Source: Pseudoduganella dura (lineage in GTDB: Bacteria > Pseudomonadota > Gammaproteobacteria > Burkholderiales > Burkholderiaceae_D). Taken from it: a stretch of 64,000 bases of DNA. The notes beneath the pieces are model-generated. The model made no database searches. It saw only the letters and a program-made list of their open reading frames with translations, and had not been told where the DNA came from. Position 1 is the first letter of the stretch; every line of letters begins with the position of its first letter. Positions 9,020-18,600 of this stretch are shown in pieces. Made by a program: the position numbers and the translations under genes. The stretch covers positions 3,720,001 to 3,784,000 of the forward strand of contig NZ_WNWM01000002.1 of assembly GCF_009727155.1 (NCBI RefSeq), written 5' to 3'.

Positions 9020-9739
9020 ATGCTGACCACCATCCTCATCGTCTTTGCCGCCTGTTTCATCCTCGAACGCCTGCGCCCGGGCTGGCGCCTGCCATCCATC
9101 CGCACGTGGCCGCTGCGGGTCCTGGCCATCAACGCCGCGCAGCTTGCCGTGGTGCTGGCGGCCGGCGTGACCTGGGAGCGCTGGGCGTCGTCCGCTTCGC
9201 TGTTCCACCTGTCGGACCACATGGGACCGGCGGCGGGCGGCATGCTGGCCTACTTCATCGCCACGTTCGTGTTCTACTGGTGGCACCGCGCGCGCCATGA
9301 ATCCGACCTGCTGTGGCGGCTGTTCCACCAGATCCATCACAGCCCGCGGCGGATCGAAGTCATCACATCGTTCTACAAGCACCCGATCGAAATGATCGTC
9401 AATTCGATCATCGGCAGCCTGCTGGTGTATGCGCTGCTGGGGCTTTCTCCCGAGGCCGGCGCGGTCTATACACTGTGCACGGCGCTGGGCGAATTCTTCT
9501 ATCACACCAGCGTGCGCACGCCGCGCTGGGTCGGCTGGTTCTTCCAGCGGCCGGAAATGCACCGCATTCACCACCAGCACGGCCGCCACAGGAACAACTA
9601 TGGCGACATCGTGTGGTGGGACTGGCTGTTCGGCACTTACGAAAATCCGGCGACGTTCGACGCCACCTGCGGCTTCGATCCGGACAAGGAAGAACGGCTG
9701 CCGGACATGCTGGCGTGGCGGGACGTGCACCGCCGCTAA
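9020..9739 (+). CDS. Sterol desaturase / fatty acid hydroxylase superfamily membrane protein
   Basis: A 239-residue integral membrane di-iron enzyme of the fatty acid hydroxylase superfamily. The His clusters that bind iron are visible: WWHRARHES, FHQIHHS and MHRIHHQHGRHRNNYGD, set between hydrophobic spans (about residues 3-20, 33-50, 70-90, 135-160). Substrate is unknown; bacterial relatives hydroxylate or desaturate lipids or carotenoids. The ATG at 9020 is chosen over a longer frame from 8942 because the latter adds a hydrophilic segment unlike the family; no strong ribosome-binding site helps. It is convergent with the phosphofructokinase gene, 13 bases apart. Confidence 0.82.
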   Translation: MLTTILIVFAACFILERLRPGWRLPSIRTWPLRVLAINAAQLAVVLAAGVTWERWASSASLFHLSDHMGPAAGGMLAYFIATFVFYWWHRARHESDLLWRLFHQIHHSPRRIEVITSFYKHPIEMIVNSIIGSLLVYALLGLSPEAGAVYTLCTALGEFFYHTSVRTPRWVGWFFQRPEMHRIHHQHGRHRNNYGDIVWWDWLFGTYENPATFDATCGFDPDKEERLPDMLAWRDVHRR

Positions 9740-9752
9740 CGCAAACCGGCTT

Positions 9753-10967
9753 CTATGGCTTCAGGATCTTCGCCACCCGCGCGCAGCGCAGCCGGAACGC
9801 ATCGGGCATGCCCGACCCCAGCAACGGCCGCAGGTACAGCCGGAACGCATCGGTCACGTCGGTGCCCGACGGCGCGATGAATTCGTCTTCCATCGTGCGC
9901 GTCTTGCCGGCCACGTCGGAAAGCGGCAGCAGCGCATAGTCGGCCGAGTAGAAGCCGGTGCGGCGGATCGCCACGGAGCCGTCGCGGTCGCCCCAGAACG
10001 CGTATTGCACCGCCTTCTCGCCCACCTCGCGCGCTTCGCGCTGGTCCACGTCGGACACGCAGCCGATGAACGAGCGCTGCAGGTAGCCGAACGTGTCGCC
10101 GCGCACGCGCTTGATTCCCAGCTTCGCCTTGATCTCGTCGCACAGCAGATCGGCCAGCGCGCCGGTACCGGACAACTGCACGTTGCCGTGCGCATCCTTT
10201 TCAACCTCCCTGGCCAGCAGCGTGGCGATCGGCTTGCCGCTGGCATCGTGGATGCCTTCGGACACCGCGACCACGCAGCGGCCATGTCGCTCGTGGATGG
10301 CCTTCACGTCCGCCAGGAACGCCTCGATGCTGAAGGTGCGCTCGGGCAGGTAGACCAGGTGCGGACCATCGTCGGGGAATTTCTTGCCCAGCGCGGCGGC
10401 GGCCGTGAGAAAGCCCGCATGCCGTCCCATCACCACGCCCACGTACACGCCGGGCAGCGCGGCGTTATCCAGGTTCGCGCCCGCGAACGCTTGTGCCACG
10501 AAGCGCGCGGCCGATGGGAACCCCGGCGTGTGGTCGCTGCCCACCAGGTCGTTGTCGATGGTCTTCGGGATGTGGATCGCGCGCAGCGGGTAGCCGGCGG
10601 CGCGGGCCTGTTCGCTGACGATGCGCACCGTGTCCGACGAATCGTTGCCGCCGATGTAGAAGAAGTGCTCGATCTCGTGCGCGCGCAGCACGTTGAAGAT
10701 CTCGGCGCAGTACTTGTCGTCCGGCTTGTCGCGCGTCGAACCCAGCGCCGACGACGGCGTGGCCGCCACCAGTTCCAGGTTGTGGCTGGTTTCCCGCGTG
10801 AGGTCGACGAACTCCTCGTCGACGATGCCGCGCACGCCGTGCAGCGCGCCGTACACCCGCGTCACGTCGCGAAAGCGCCGCGCCTCGAGCGCCACGCCCA
10901 CCAGCGACTGGTTGATGACGGCGGTGGGGCCGCCTCCCTGTGCCACCAGAATTTTTCCGGAACCCAT
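9753..10967 (-). CDS. 6-phosphofructokinase, probably pyrophosphate-dependent
   Basis: Phosphorylates fructose 6-phosphate to the 1,6-bisphosphate. In the 404-residue protein, GGGPTAVIN forms the N-terminal phosphate loop. The active site reads YIGGNDSSDT, with Asp where ATP-dependent enzymes have Gly, and IPKTIDNDL, with Lys in place of Gly; both are hallmarks of PPi-using enzymes. GVVMGRHAGFL, PERTFS and GYLQRSF follow. ATG 10967 is chosen for the GGGAGG nine bases upstream. A PPi enzyme would be reversible and could serve both glycolysis and gluconeogenesis. The PPi preference is inferred from two residues. Confidence 0.88.
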   Translation of the reverse strand: MGSGKILVAQGGGPTAVINQSLVGVALEARRFRDVTRVYGALHGVRGIVDEEFVDLTRETSHNLELVAATPSSALGSTRDKPDDKYCAEIFNVLRAHEIEHFFYIGGNDSSDTVRIVSEQARAAGYPLRAIHIPKTIDNDLVGSDHTPGFPSAARFVAQAFAGANLDNAALPGVYVGVVMGRHAGFLTAAAALGKKFPDDGPHLVYLPERTFSIEAFLADVKAIHERHGRCVVAVSEGIHDASGKPIATLLAREVEKDAHGNVQLSGTGALADLLCDEIKAKLGIKRVRGDTFGYLQRSFIGCVSDVDQREAREVGEKAVQYAFWGDRDGSVAIRRTGFYSADYALLPLSDVAGKTRTMEDEFIAPSGTDVTDAFRLYLRPLLGSGMPDAFRLRCARVAKILKP

Positions 10968-11034
10968 AGCCAACCTCCCTGTCGGATGAGAGTTGCCAGC
11001 ATAACGCCATTTGGCCGCCCGCAGGACCCTGGCG

Positions 11035-11592
11035 CTACCGCTTCTCGCTGAAGTACGTGATGCGGTGCCCGAGCCTGCGGGCGAACGCGTCGATGAACTC
11101 GGGCGAAGGTTCCGGCCAGTCGAAGAACTCGAATGCCAGCATCACGAAACCCGACCCGTCGTGTTCCCATTCGCGCAAGGGGCTCGTTGCGCCGCAATCG
11201 GGGCACGCGACGGTATCGGGGCCGCCTTCGAGCCAATCGCTGCCTGCGTCCAGGTAATTCCTGATATCGACATCCTTGCGGCACTTCGGACAGGCAACGG
11301 TGTCGAAACCGGCCGACCGGCTGAACAGGAATTCGCGCCCGATTGCCACGCGCATGGCGGCATGGGACGGCTCGTCGGCGCCGGTGCCGGTATCGCCCGG
11401 GGCGGTCTGGTGGACCAGCATGAAATCCCGGCCCGCCGGGTAGCACGGTCCGTCACCGAAGCAGGCGTCGCATTGCCTGTCTTCGATGATGCGCCTGTCG
11501 ACCAGCCAGGCCACCATGGCGGCGGCCGCTTCCTGCGCCTGTTCCAGCGTCTCGACTTCGCGGTCGAGAATGGTATCCACGTACACGCCCAT
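11035..11592 (-). CDS. Cysteine-rich protein of unknown function, paralogue A
   Basis: A 185-residue soluble protein, family not recognised. Three cysteine pairs are visible: RQCDACFGDGPCYP near 40-52, VACPKCRKDV near 100-109 and VACPDCGATSPL near 128-139. The last two look like the two knuckles of a zinc ribbon. The C-terminal third is aromatic (FEFFDWPEPSPEF). The neighbouring gene 11698-12267 encodes a clear paralogue with the same layout, so the pair arose by duplication. Same strand, 105 bases apart. Confidence 0.75.
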   Translation of the reverse strand: MGVYVDTILDREVETLEQAQEAAAAMVAWLVDRRIIEDRQCDACFGDGPCYPAGRDFMLVHQTAPGDTGTGADEPSHAAMRVAIGREFLFSRSAGFDTVACPKCRKDVDIRNYLDAGSDWLEGGPDTVACPDCGATSPLREWEHDGSGFVMLAFEFFDWPEPSPEFIDAFARRLGHRITYFSEKR

Positions 11593-11697
11593 GACATTTC
11601 CCTATATCGTTTGCATGATGATAAAAAGCGGACCAGCGCAGTGCCGGTCCGGCCGCGAATGCCGTGCGGTTCTTCGATGGCCGCCAGCCATCGTGCG

Positions 11698-12267
11698 TCA
11701 TTTGCGCCCGCCGAAGTACGACATGCGGCGGCCGAGCCGGCGCGAGAACTCGGCGAGGAACTCGCGATTAAACTCCGGCCAATTGAAAAACTCGAATGCG
11801 AGCACCGCAAAGCCGGCGGTGGGGTGTTCCCATTCCGGCAAGGGGCTCATCTCCTTGCAATGCTCGCATTGCAGTGCTTCCGCCTTGCCCTCCAGCCACT
11901 CGAAACCGGCCTCGGTGTAGGCGGTGATCGACTTTTCCCCGCCACAGCGCGGGCACGGCACCGGCGGGAAATCGCCCGAACTGTTCCACAAGAATTCCCG
12001 GCCCACCACCACGCGCATGCCGTTCGTGCAGATCGTGGAGAACGAGGCGTAGTTGCTGTTGCCATATCCTGGCTGTACATTGGTGCAGGCCAGCAGGTAA
12101 TCGGGGCCGGGCGGATAGCACGGGTTGTCGCCGAAACAGCCATTGCATTGCCGGTCTTCGATGATGCGCCTGTCGGCCAGCCAGGCCACCATGGCGGCGG
12201 CCAGCATCCGCGCCTCCTCCAGCGTGACCTCTTCGCGGACGACGATTTCATCGGCCCAGTAACCCAT
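11698..12267 (-). CDS. Cysteine-rich protein of unknown function, paralogue B
   Basis: A 189-residue paralogue of the gene at 11035-11592. Shared blocks include AAAMVAWLADRRIIEDRQC, CFGDNPCYPPG, VGREFLW, CPRCGGEKSI, LQCEHCKEMSPLPEWEH and FAVLAFEFFNWPE. The paired CxxC motifs at about 103-106 and 133-136 suggest a zinc ribbon; an earlier CNGCFGDNPC motif is also kept. No signal peptide or membrane span is seen. Function is unknown. A 12-bp tandem repeat lies just upstream of the start. Confidence 0.75.
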   Translation of the reverse strand: MGYWADEIVVREEVTLEEARMLAAAMVAWLADRRIIEDRQCNGCFGDNPCYPPGPDYLLACTNVQPGYGNSNYASFSTICTNGMRVVVGREFLWNSSGDFPPVPCPRCGGEKSITAYTEAGFEWLEGKAEALQCEHCKEMSPLPEWEHPTAGFAVLAFEFFNWPEFNREFLAEFSRRLGRRMSYFGGRK

Positions 12268-12287
12268 GCCGCCTCCCTGTCTCGTTT

Positions 12288-12311
12288 ACAGCTGTTGTTA
12301 CAGCTGTTGTT
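12288..12311. repeat. 12-bp tandem repeat (two copies)
   Basis: ACAGCTGTTGTT occurs at 12288-12299 and 12300-12311, between the start of the cysteine-rich paralogue B and the end of the upstream S9 peptidase gene. A degraded third unit (acacagccgttg) follows. The unit contains the palindrome ACAGCTGT. Confidence 0.7.
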
Positions 12312-12323
12312 ACACAGCCGTTG

Positions 12324-14342
12324 TCAGTCGGCCTGTTTCGGCCCCGCGGCACCGCTGCCGATATTGCGGTCCAGGAACTTCTCCACCCGTGTCCAGAAAT
12401 CGATGCGGTTCTTCGCCAGCCGCCAGCCGTGGCCTTCTTCCGGATACTCGATCCACTCGACGTTCTTGTTGGTGGCGCCGACGGCATCGCGGAAACGCGT
12501 GCCGTGGGCGCGCGGCACGCGCCGATCGGCGCCGCCGTAGGCCATCAGCAGGGGCTGGTGCAGGCGGCTGGCCTGCTCGACGGGCGACACGGCCATCAGC
12601 TGGTCGGCGTCCTTTTCCAGGTCGCCGATCAGCCGCGGCATGCCGTAGCGGATGTACTGCGGCGGCAGGTCGGACGTGTGGAACCAGCTGCCGCCGTACA
12701 TCAGCCTGATGTCGGTGACGCCCACCCAGTTCACGCCGCAGCGGTACAGGTCCGGCTCGCGAATCAGGCCCATCAGCGTGGCATAGCCGCCGTAGCTGGC
12801 GCCGGCGATGCAGATGCGCTGCGGATCGGCGATGCCCTGCTCGATCGCCCAGCGCGTGCCATCCGTGACATCGTCCTGCATCGCCCGGCCCCACTGCTTG
12901 AAGCCGGCGGTGAGGTGTTTCGCGCCATGGCCCGTGCTGCCGCGGAAATCCGGCTCCAGCACCGCGTAGCCGCGCGAAGCGAGGAACTGCGCATCGGCCG
13001 ACCATCCCCACGTAACGCCGCGCACCCACGGGCCGCCATGCACCAGCACGACCATCGGCAGCCTGTCGGTGGTTTTCGCGCCATTGGGCAGCGTCAGCAG
13101 TACCGGAATCTGCATGCCGTCGCGCGCCGGATAGGAAACGAGCTGCTGCCGGCCCATCTTCGTGGCATCGAGTTTCGGCTGCGACTGGGCGAGCACGGTC
13201 AGCTTGCCGGTCTCGCGGTTGTAGACGAAATAGACGCGCGGCTGCATGTCCGAGTACGTGGTCACCAGCACGAACGGCGACTCAGGCCGGCGTGGAATCG
13301 AGATCAGGTTGACGAGGCCGGGCAGCTTCGCATCCACCGTTTCCTGCAGCGCCTTCAGGTCGGGATCGAGCCACTCGGTGGCATACGAATCGCCCAGGTA
13401 GCGCACGCCCACCAGTTTGCCGCCGCTGCGGATCAGGCGGCCCGAAAAGTCGTAGCGCTGCACGGAAAACCGCGGTACCGGATCGATCTTCCCGGCCGCC
13501 AGGTCGAAGGTATGCACGGCGGTCTTGTCGCTGCCGTGGCGCGCGGCCACGTACAGGCGGCCTTCGCTGTCGAAGTCGAGCGGCGAAAAGCCGCCGGCTT
13601 CCGCGATCCAGGCATCGAAGGTGGTGATGGGGCGCCATTTGTCGCCCATTTTGTCGTCGCGCAGCCAGATCGTGTTCTTGCCGTCTTCCAGCGTGGTGGC
13701 CATGCGCGGCTCGCCGCGCGCATCGAGCATCCACTGCTGCACGCTGCCCGGTTGCGGCACGCCGCTGCTGCGCCCGGTGCGCGTGTCCAGCCGCAGCAGC
13801 TGGGTCGAACGCACGCCGCCGCCGGGCGCGAAGTTCACGCTCTGCACGTAGACGGCATCGGAATCCTGCGCACCCCGTTGCGGCATCATGTAGGTATGCC
13901 AGGGCAGCAGCTTCGATGCCGCCGGGGTGGTGATGAAATCGGCGCGGCGCTGCGCCAGCTGGCGGAAGTTCCTGCCGTCGCGGTCCACCGCGAACAGGCC
14001 CGGCGCGGCCGTCACGTCGCCCGCGCCCACGTCCTTGTCGGTGCTGTCGAACAGCAGGCGGTCGTCGTTGACCCACTGGAAGTCGCCGATGTCGCCATCG
14101 GAGAACTCGGCCACCACCTGCGCTTTCGACGTTGCCAGCTCCACCACGGCCAGCCGGTCGCGGCCGCTGGCGCCGGGCACCTTGGCCGCCACGTACCGGC
14201 CGTTGGGCGACAGTTGCGCGCCGCCGAACGCGGAAGGGCCGAAGAAGTCGGCGACAGGCGGCGGGGCCGCCTGGGCTGCCCAGGCGGCGCCCAGCAGGGC
14301 GGCGGCCAGCGCCAGGAAGGAAACGCGGATACGCAGTGACAT
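12324..14342 (-). CDS. Exported S9 family (prolyl oligopeptidase-like) peptidase
   Basis: A secreted serine peptidase of 672 residues. After a signal peptide (SFLALAAALLGAAWAAQA) comes an N-terminal beta-propeller region (about 35-400) and a C-terminal alpha/beta hydrolase domain. The catalytic Ser is in GASYGGYATL (near 516), Asp in YGGADRRVP (near 606) and His in EEGHGW (near 638). VHGGPWVRG marks the oxyanion region. Such enzymes cleave dipeptides or acylated residues from peptide N termini. The ATG at 14342 is chosen because the signal peptide starts there. A paralogue with a disrupted start lies immediately upstream. Confidence 0.9.
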   Translation of the reverse strand: MSLRIRVSFLALAAALLGAAWAAQAAPPPVADFFGPSAFGGAQLSPNGRYVAAKVPGASGRDRLAVVELATSKAQVVAEFSDGDIGDFQWVNDDRLLFDSTDKDVGAGDVTAAPGLFAVDRDGRNFRQLAQRRADFITTPAASKLLPWHTYMMPQRGAQDSDAVYVQSVNFAPGGGVRSTQLLRLDTRTGRSSGVPQPGSVQQWMLDARGEPRMATTLEDGKNTIWLRDDKMGDKWRPITTFDAWIAEAGGFSPLDFDSEGRLYVAARHGSDKTAVHTFDLAAGKIDPVPRFSVQRYDFSGRLIRSGGKLVGVRYLGDSYATEWLDPDLKALQETVDAKLPGLVNLISIPRRPESPFVLVTTYSDMQPRVYFVYNRETGKLTVLAQSQPKLDATKMGRQQLVSYPARDGMQIPVLLTLPNGAKTTDRLPMVVLVHGGPWVRGVTWGWSADAQFLASRGYAVLEPDFRGSTGHGAKHLTAGFKQWGRAMQDDVTDGTRWAIEQGIADPQRICIAGASYGGYATLMGLIREPDLYRCGVNWVGVTDIRLMYGGSWFHTSDLPPQYIRYGMPRLIGDLEKDADQLMAVSPVEQASRLHQPLLMAYGGADRRVPRAHGTRFRDAVGATNKNVEWIEYPEEGHGWRLAKNRIDFWTRVEKFLDRNIGSGAAGPKQAD

Positions 14343-14444
14343 GACACGTGGTGAAGTTGGCAAGGCCGCCAACTTACCATGGCGGCCCCCGTCACTTTCT
14401 CTCGGAATGTCACCAGCAGGGTTATTCACGCCGGCCGCGCCGGA

Positions 14445-16470
14445 TTATTTTGCGGTGCCTGTGCTCGTATCCGTGCCCGTGCCCGTGCCGATGTGCCGGC
14501 CGAGGAATTTTTCGGCGCGGGTCCAGAAGTCGAAGCGGTTCTTCGGCAGCGTCCAGCCGTGGCCTTCGTCGGCATACTCGACCCATTCGACATTGCTGTT
14601 GGTGGCGCTCACCGCGTCGCGCAGGCGCACGCCATGCACGCGCGGCACGCGGCGGTCGGCGCTGCCGTGGGCCAGCAGCAGCGGCTGGCGCAGCCGCGCC
14701 GCCTGTGCCACCGGCGAGGTGGCGGCCAGCTGGGCGGCATCCTTCTCCAGGTCGCCCACCAGCTGCGGCATGCCGTAGCGGATGTACTGCGCCGGCAGGT
14801 CGGAACTGTGGAACCAGGTGCCGTACATCAGCCGGATATCGGATACGCCGGCCCAGGCGATGCCGCAGCGGTACAGGTCCGGGTCGCGGATCAGGCCCAT
14901 CAGCGTGGCATAGCCGCCGTAGCTGGCGCCGGCGATGCAGATGCGCTTCGGATCGGCGATGCCCTGTTCGATCGCCCAGCGCGTGCCGTCGGCCACGTCG
15001 TCCTGCATCGCCAGGCCCCACTGTTTCATGCCGGCGGTGAAGTGCTTCGCCCCATAGCCGGTGCTGCCGCGGAATTCCGGCTGCAGTACCGCGTAGCCGC
15101 GCGAGGCGAGGAACTGGGCCTCCGCCGACCAGCCCCACTCGGTGCCGCGCACCCACGGGCCGCCGTGCACCAGCACCACCATCGGCAGCTTGTCCGTGCG
15201 GCCGGCACCGGGCGGCAAGGTCAGCAGGGCAGGGATCGGCAGGCCGTCGCGTGCCGTGTAGAGCACGTTTTCCTGGCTGCCCATCTGCCGGCGGTCGATC
15301 CGGGGATGGGACTTGCCGACCGGGCTGAACTTGCCGGTGTCGCGGTTGAACAGCAGGAAGATCGCGGGCTGCCTGTCGGAGTAGGTCGTGACCAGCACGA
15401 ACGGCGTTTCCGGCCGGCGCGGTACTTCGACCAGGTTCACCATGCCGGGCAGCCTGGCGTCGATGGTTTCCTGCAGCGCTTTCAGCTCGGGATCGAGCCA
15501 CACGGTGTCCAGCGCATCGCCCTTGTAGCGGATGCCGGCCAGCTTGCCGCGCACCTGGATCAGGTGGCCGATGAAATCGTGGCGCTCCAGCGCCATCACT
15601 GGTACCGCGCTCAGCTTGCCGGTTGCCGGATCGAGGGTATGCAGCGCCGTCCTGTCGCCGGTGCCGCGGTACGCAACGTAGACGCGGCCGTCGGAGGTGA
15701 AGTCCAGCGGCGTGAAGCCGTTGGCAAGATCGAGCCAGGCATCGGTGGTGTTCAGCGCGCGCCACTTGCCGCGCATCCTGTCATCGTCCAGCAGCCAGAC
15801 GGTGCGCTTGCCCGCTTCGCGCGTGGTGGCCATGCGCGGCTCGCCCCGTGCGTCCAGCAACCAGTCCTGCACATGGCCCGGTTCGTCCACTTCGGTGGCG
15901 CGGCCGGTGCGGGTATCGAGGCGCAGCAGTTCGATCGCCAGCACGCTGCCGGTTGTTTCGAAATGCACGCTGCGCACGTAGACGGCATCCGAATCCTGCG
16001 CGCCCGGTTGCGGCAGCATGTAGGTATACCAGGGCAGCAGCCGTTCCGCATCGCCGTTGCGGACCCAGCTGCCGCGGCGTTCCGCCAGCTGGCGGTAGTG
16101 CCTGCCGTCGCGGTCCACCGCGAACAGCCCCGGCGCGGCATTGACTTCGCCGGGTGCCCGGTTCTTGTCGGTGCTGTCGAACAGCAGGCGCTTGTCGCTG
16201 ACCCACTGGAAGTTGCCGATATCGCCGTCGGAGAACGAGGCCACGATCGTTGCCTCGAGCGTCGCCAGGTCGACCACGGCCAGCCGGTCGTGTACGCCGC
16301 CGGTACTGACCTTGGCGGCCAGGTGGCGCCCGCTGGGCGAGAGCAGGGCGCCGCCGAACTCGGCGTTGCTGAAAAAGTCTTACACGGGCAGCGGCGCGGC
16401 GTGCGCGCGGCCGGAAAGCAGCAGGGCGGCGGCCAGCAGGGCGGCCGTCAAAAAGGTGGGAATCGGCATG
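14445..16470 (-). pseudogene. S9 family peptidase paralogue interrupted by an early stop codon
   Basis: Reading leftward from ATG 16470 gives a signal peptide (MPIPTFLTAALLAAALLLSG, ending RAHAAPLPV), then a TAA stop at 16382-16380, followed in the same frame by DFFSNAEFGGALLSPSGRHL and over 600 intact codons to 14445. The paralogue at 12324 has VADFF at this point and relatives often have VEDFF, so a single G-to-T change in GAA would explain the stop. The rest is complete: VHGGPWVRG, GASYGGYATL (Ser), HGSADRRVP (Asp), DEGHGW (His). A restart at GTG 16277 would give a 610-residue protein without a signal peptide. The tail carries slipped Gly/Thr codons (GTGTDTSTGT). Confidence 0.75.
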
Positions 16471-16545
16471 GATCGACAATCAGGACGGGGCGCAGAACAT
16501 AGCACGTGCTCCGGTCCCGCTTTCTCGCCAAATGTCACGATGCCA

Positions 16546-18600
16546 CTATTTATTTGGTTCGCCGGTTTCCGGCGCCCGGACGTGCCGCACCAGTGCCGCC
16601 TGGCGTGGCGCCGGCGGCGGCGTGAGCAGGCTGACGATCGCCAGCGCCGCCAGCCCGGCCGGCACGCCGAACACGGCGGCCGAGATCGGCGCGATGTCGA
16701 ACCACTGGGCGGCCGCGCTGCCGCCCAGCGTGGGGTTGGTGCGCACCATGTAGAACTGGCAGACGAGGAAACCCGCCGCCATGCCGGCCAGTGCCCCCCA
16801 GTGGTTGGCGCGGCGCCAGAACACGCCCATCACCAGCCCCGGGAACAGCGTCGAGGCGGCCAGCGAGAACGCGGCGCCCACCAGCGACAGGATGTCGCCC
16901 GGCTTCGACGACGCCCAGTACGCGGCCACGAACGCCACGCCCAGCAGGATCAGCTTCGAGATCGTCACGCGCTTCTGGGTGGAGGCTTTCGGGTCGACGA
17001 TCTTGTAGTACACGTCGTGCGACAGCGCGTTCGAGATCGCCAGCAGCAGGCCGTCGGCCGTGGACAGCGCCGCCGCCAGCCCGCCGGCCGCCACCAGGCC
17101 GGAGATCACGTACGGCAGGCCGGCGATTTCCGGCGTGGCCAGTACCAGCACGTCGCCGTCGATGGCGATCTCGGCCAGTTGCACGATGCCGTCGCCATTG
17201 ATGTCGGTGATGCTGATCAAGGGGTTGGCGCGGTCCACGCTGGCCCAGTACGACACCCAGGTGGGCAGGTCGGCGAAGTTGCTGCCGACCAGGGCGCTGT
17301 ACACGTCATACTTGACCAGCACGGCCAGCGCGGGGATCGTCAGGTAGATCAGCAGGATGAAGAACAGCGTCCAGAACACGGAGACGCGGGTTTCGTCGAC
17401 CGATGGCGTGGTGTAGGAGCGCATCAGGATGTGCGGCAGCGCGGCCGTGCCCAGCATCAGGCAGAATGCCAGCGCGATGAAATTGCGGCGCTTGATGTCC
17501 GACTGTTCCCCGGTGGCGCCGGGGAAGGGCACCGCGTGGGGCGTGATCGGCCGCGCGCGTTTCAGGTTCTCGTCGCGCGCCGCGCCCCAGATGGCCACGG
17601 CGTCTTCCGCATTCTTCGGGTAGGCGGTCAGCGCGCGCTCGGCGGTGCGGATTTCCAGCAGCGTGGCATTGCGCAGGCGCACGCTGTCCAGGTAGTGCTG
17701 CAGTGCGGCGCGGCCGCTTTCCCACGACGTGGGCAGGCCGTTCAGGCGCTGCTGGTACTGCGCGGCGCGCTCGCGGAACACTTCGCGCACGGCGGTTTCC
17801 TTCTCGTCCGCCGCCAGGGCGGCTTCGCGGGCCGAGAGCTGCGGCAGCAGCTTGCCGTAGGCCACCTGCGGGATCGGATTGCCGCTGTGCTTGGCGGACA
17901 GCCACATGGCCGGGATCAGGAACGCGGCCACGATGATGATGTACTGCGCCACCTGGGTCCACGTGATCGCCCGCATGCCGCCCAGGAACGAGCACACCAG
18001 GATGCTGGCCAGGCCCAGGAAGATGCCGACGGAGAAATCCACGCCGGTGAAGCGCGAGGCGATCAGGCCCACCGCATAGATCTGCGCCACCACATACGTG
18101 AACGAGACGAGGATCGTGGCGGCCACCGCGCACAGCCGCACCGCGCGGCCGTTGGCCGGCCCGCCGTAGCGCTCGGCCAGGAAATCGGGAATCGTGTACT
18201 GGCCGAACTTGCGCAGGTAGGGCGCGATCAGCAGCGCCACCAGCACGTAGCCGCCGGTCCAGCCCATCACGAACGCCAGGCCGTCGAAGCCGTTCAGGTA
18301 CAGCGTGCCCGCCAGGCTGATGAAGCTGGCGGCCGAGATCCAGTCGGCCGCGGTGGCCATGCCGTTGTACAGCGCCGGCACGCGGCGCCCGGCCACGTAG
18401 TACTCGGACACGTTCGACGTGCGCGATACCAGCCCGATCGACGCGTACAGCACGATGGTGGCGAACATGAACATGTAGCCGATCCACACGCGCGGCATGC
18501 CTTCGCTTTCCAGCACGGCCAGCGACAGCAGGAAGGCCGCGAAGCACGCCGTGAAGATGAGATAGTAGCGCGACAGGCGCTGTTTGAAAGTGCGCTTCAA
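16546..18600 (-). CDS. Sodium:solute symporter, large subunit (acetate/pyruvate-like SSS family)
   Basis: A 684-residue Na+/solute symporter with about 13 membrane spans. SEYYVAGRRVPALYNGMATA, SAASFISLAGTLY and GYTIPDF-like QYTIPDFLAERYGG are SSS signatures. It belongs to the large-subunit type that carries a 150-residue charged insert (about 240-390) and pairs with a DUF4212 small subunit, as its neighbour does. The substrate is probably a short carboxylate but is not proven. The start is TTG 18600, overlapping the small-subunit stop in TTGA, with GGGAG 5-6 bases upstream; a GTG at 18642 has no such site. Last gene of the RR-HK-DUF4212-SSS operon. Confidence 0.88.
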   Translation of the reverse strand: MKRTFKQRLSRYYLIFTACFAAFLLSLAVLESEGMPRVWIGYMFMFATIVLYASIGLVSRTSNVSEYYVAGRRVPALYNGMATAADWISAASFISLAGTLYLNGFDGLAFVMGWTGGYVLVALLIAPYLRKFGQYTIPDFLAERYGGPANGRAVRLCAVAATILVSFTYVVAQIYAVGLIASRFTGVDFSVGIFLGLASILVCSFLGGMRAITWTQVAQYIIIVAAFLIPAMWLSAKHSGNPIPQVAYGKLLPQLSAREAALAADEKETAVREVFRERAAQYQQRLNGLPTSWESGRAALQHYLDSVRLRNATLLEIRTAERALTAYPKNAEDAVAIWGAARDENLKRARPITPHAVPFPGATGEQSDIKRRNFIALAFCLMLGTAALPHILMRSYTTPSVDETRVSVFWTLFFILLIYLTIPALAVLVKYDVYSALVGSNFADLPTWVSYWASVDRANPLISITDINGDGIVQLAEIAIDGDVLVLATPEIAGLPYVISGLVAAGGLAAALSTADGLLLAISNALSHDVYYKIVDPKASTQKRVTISKLILLGVAFVAAYWASSKPGDILSLVGAAFSLAASTLFPGLVMGVFWRRANHWGALAGMAAGFLVCQFYMVRTNPTLGGSAAAQWFDIAPISAAVFGVPAGLAALAIVSLLTPPPAPRQAALVRHVRAPETGEPNK

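Noticed and set aside
12321..14339. Rightward open frame of 672 codons opposite the S9 peptidase
   Set aside because: Antisense artefact; the leftward frame has a signal peptide and the complete catalytic triad.
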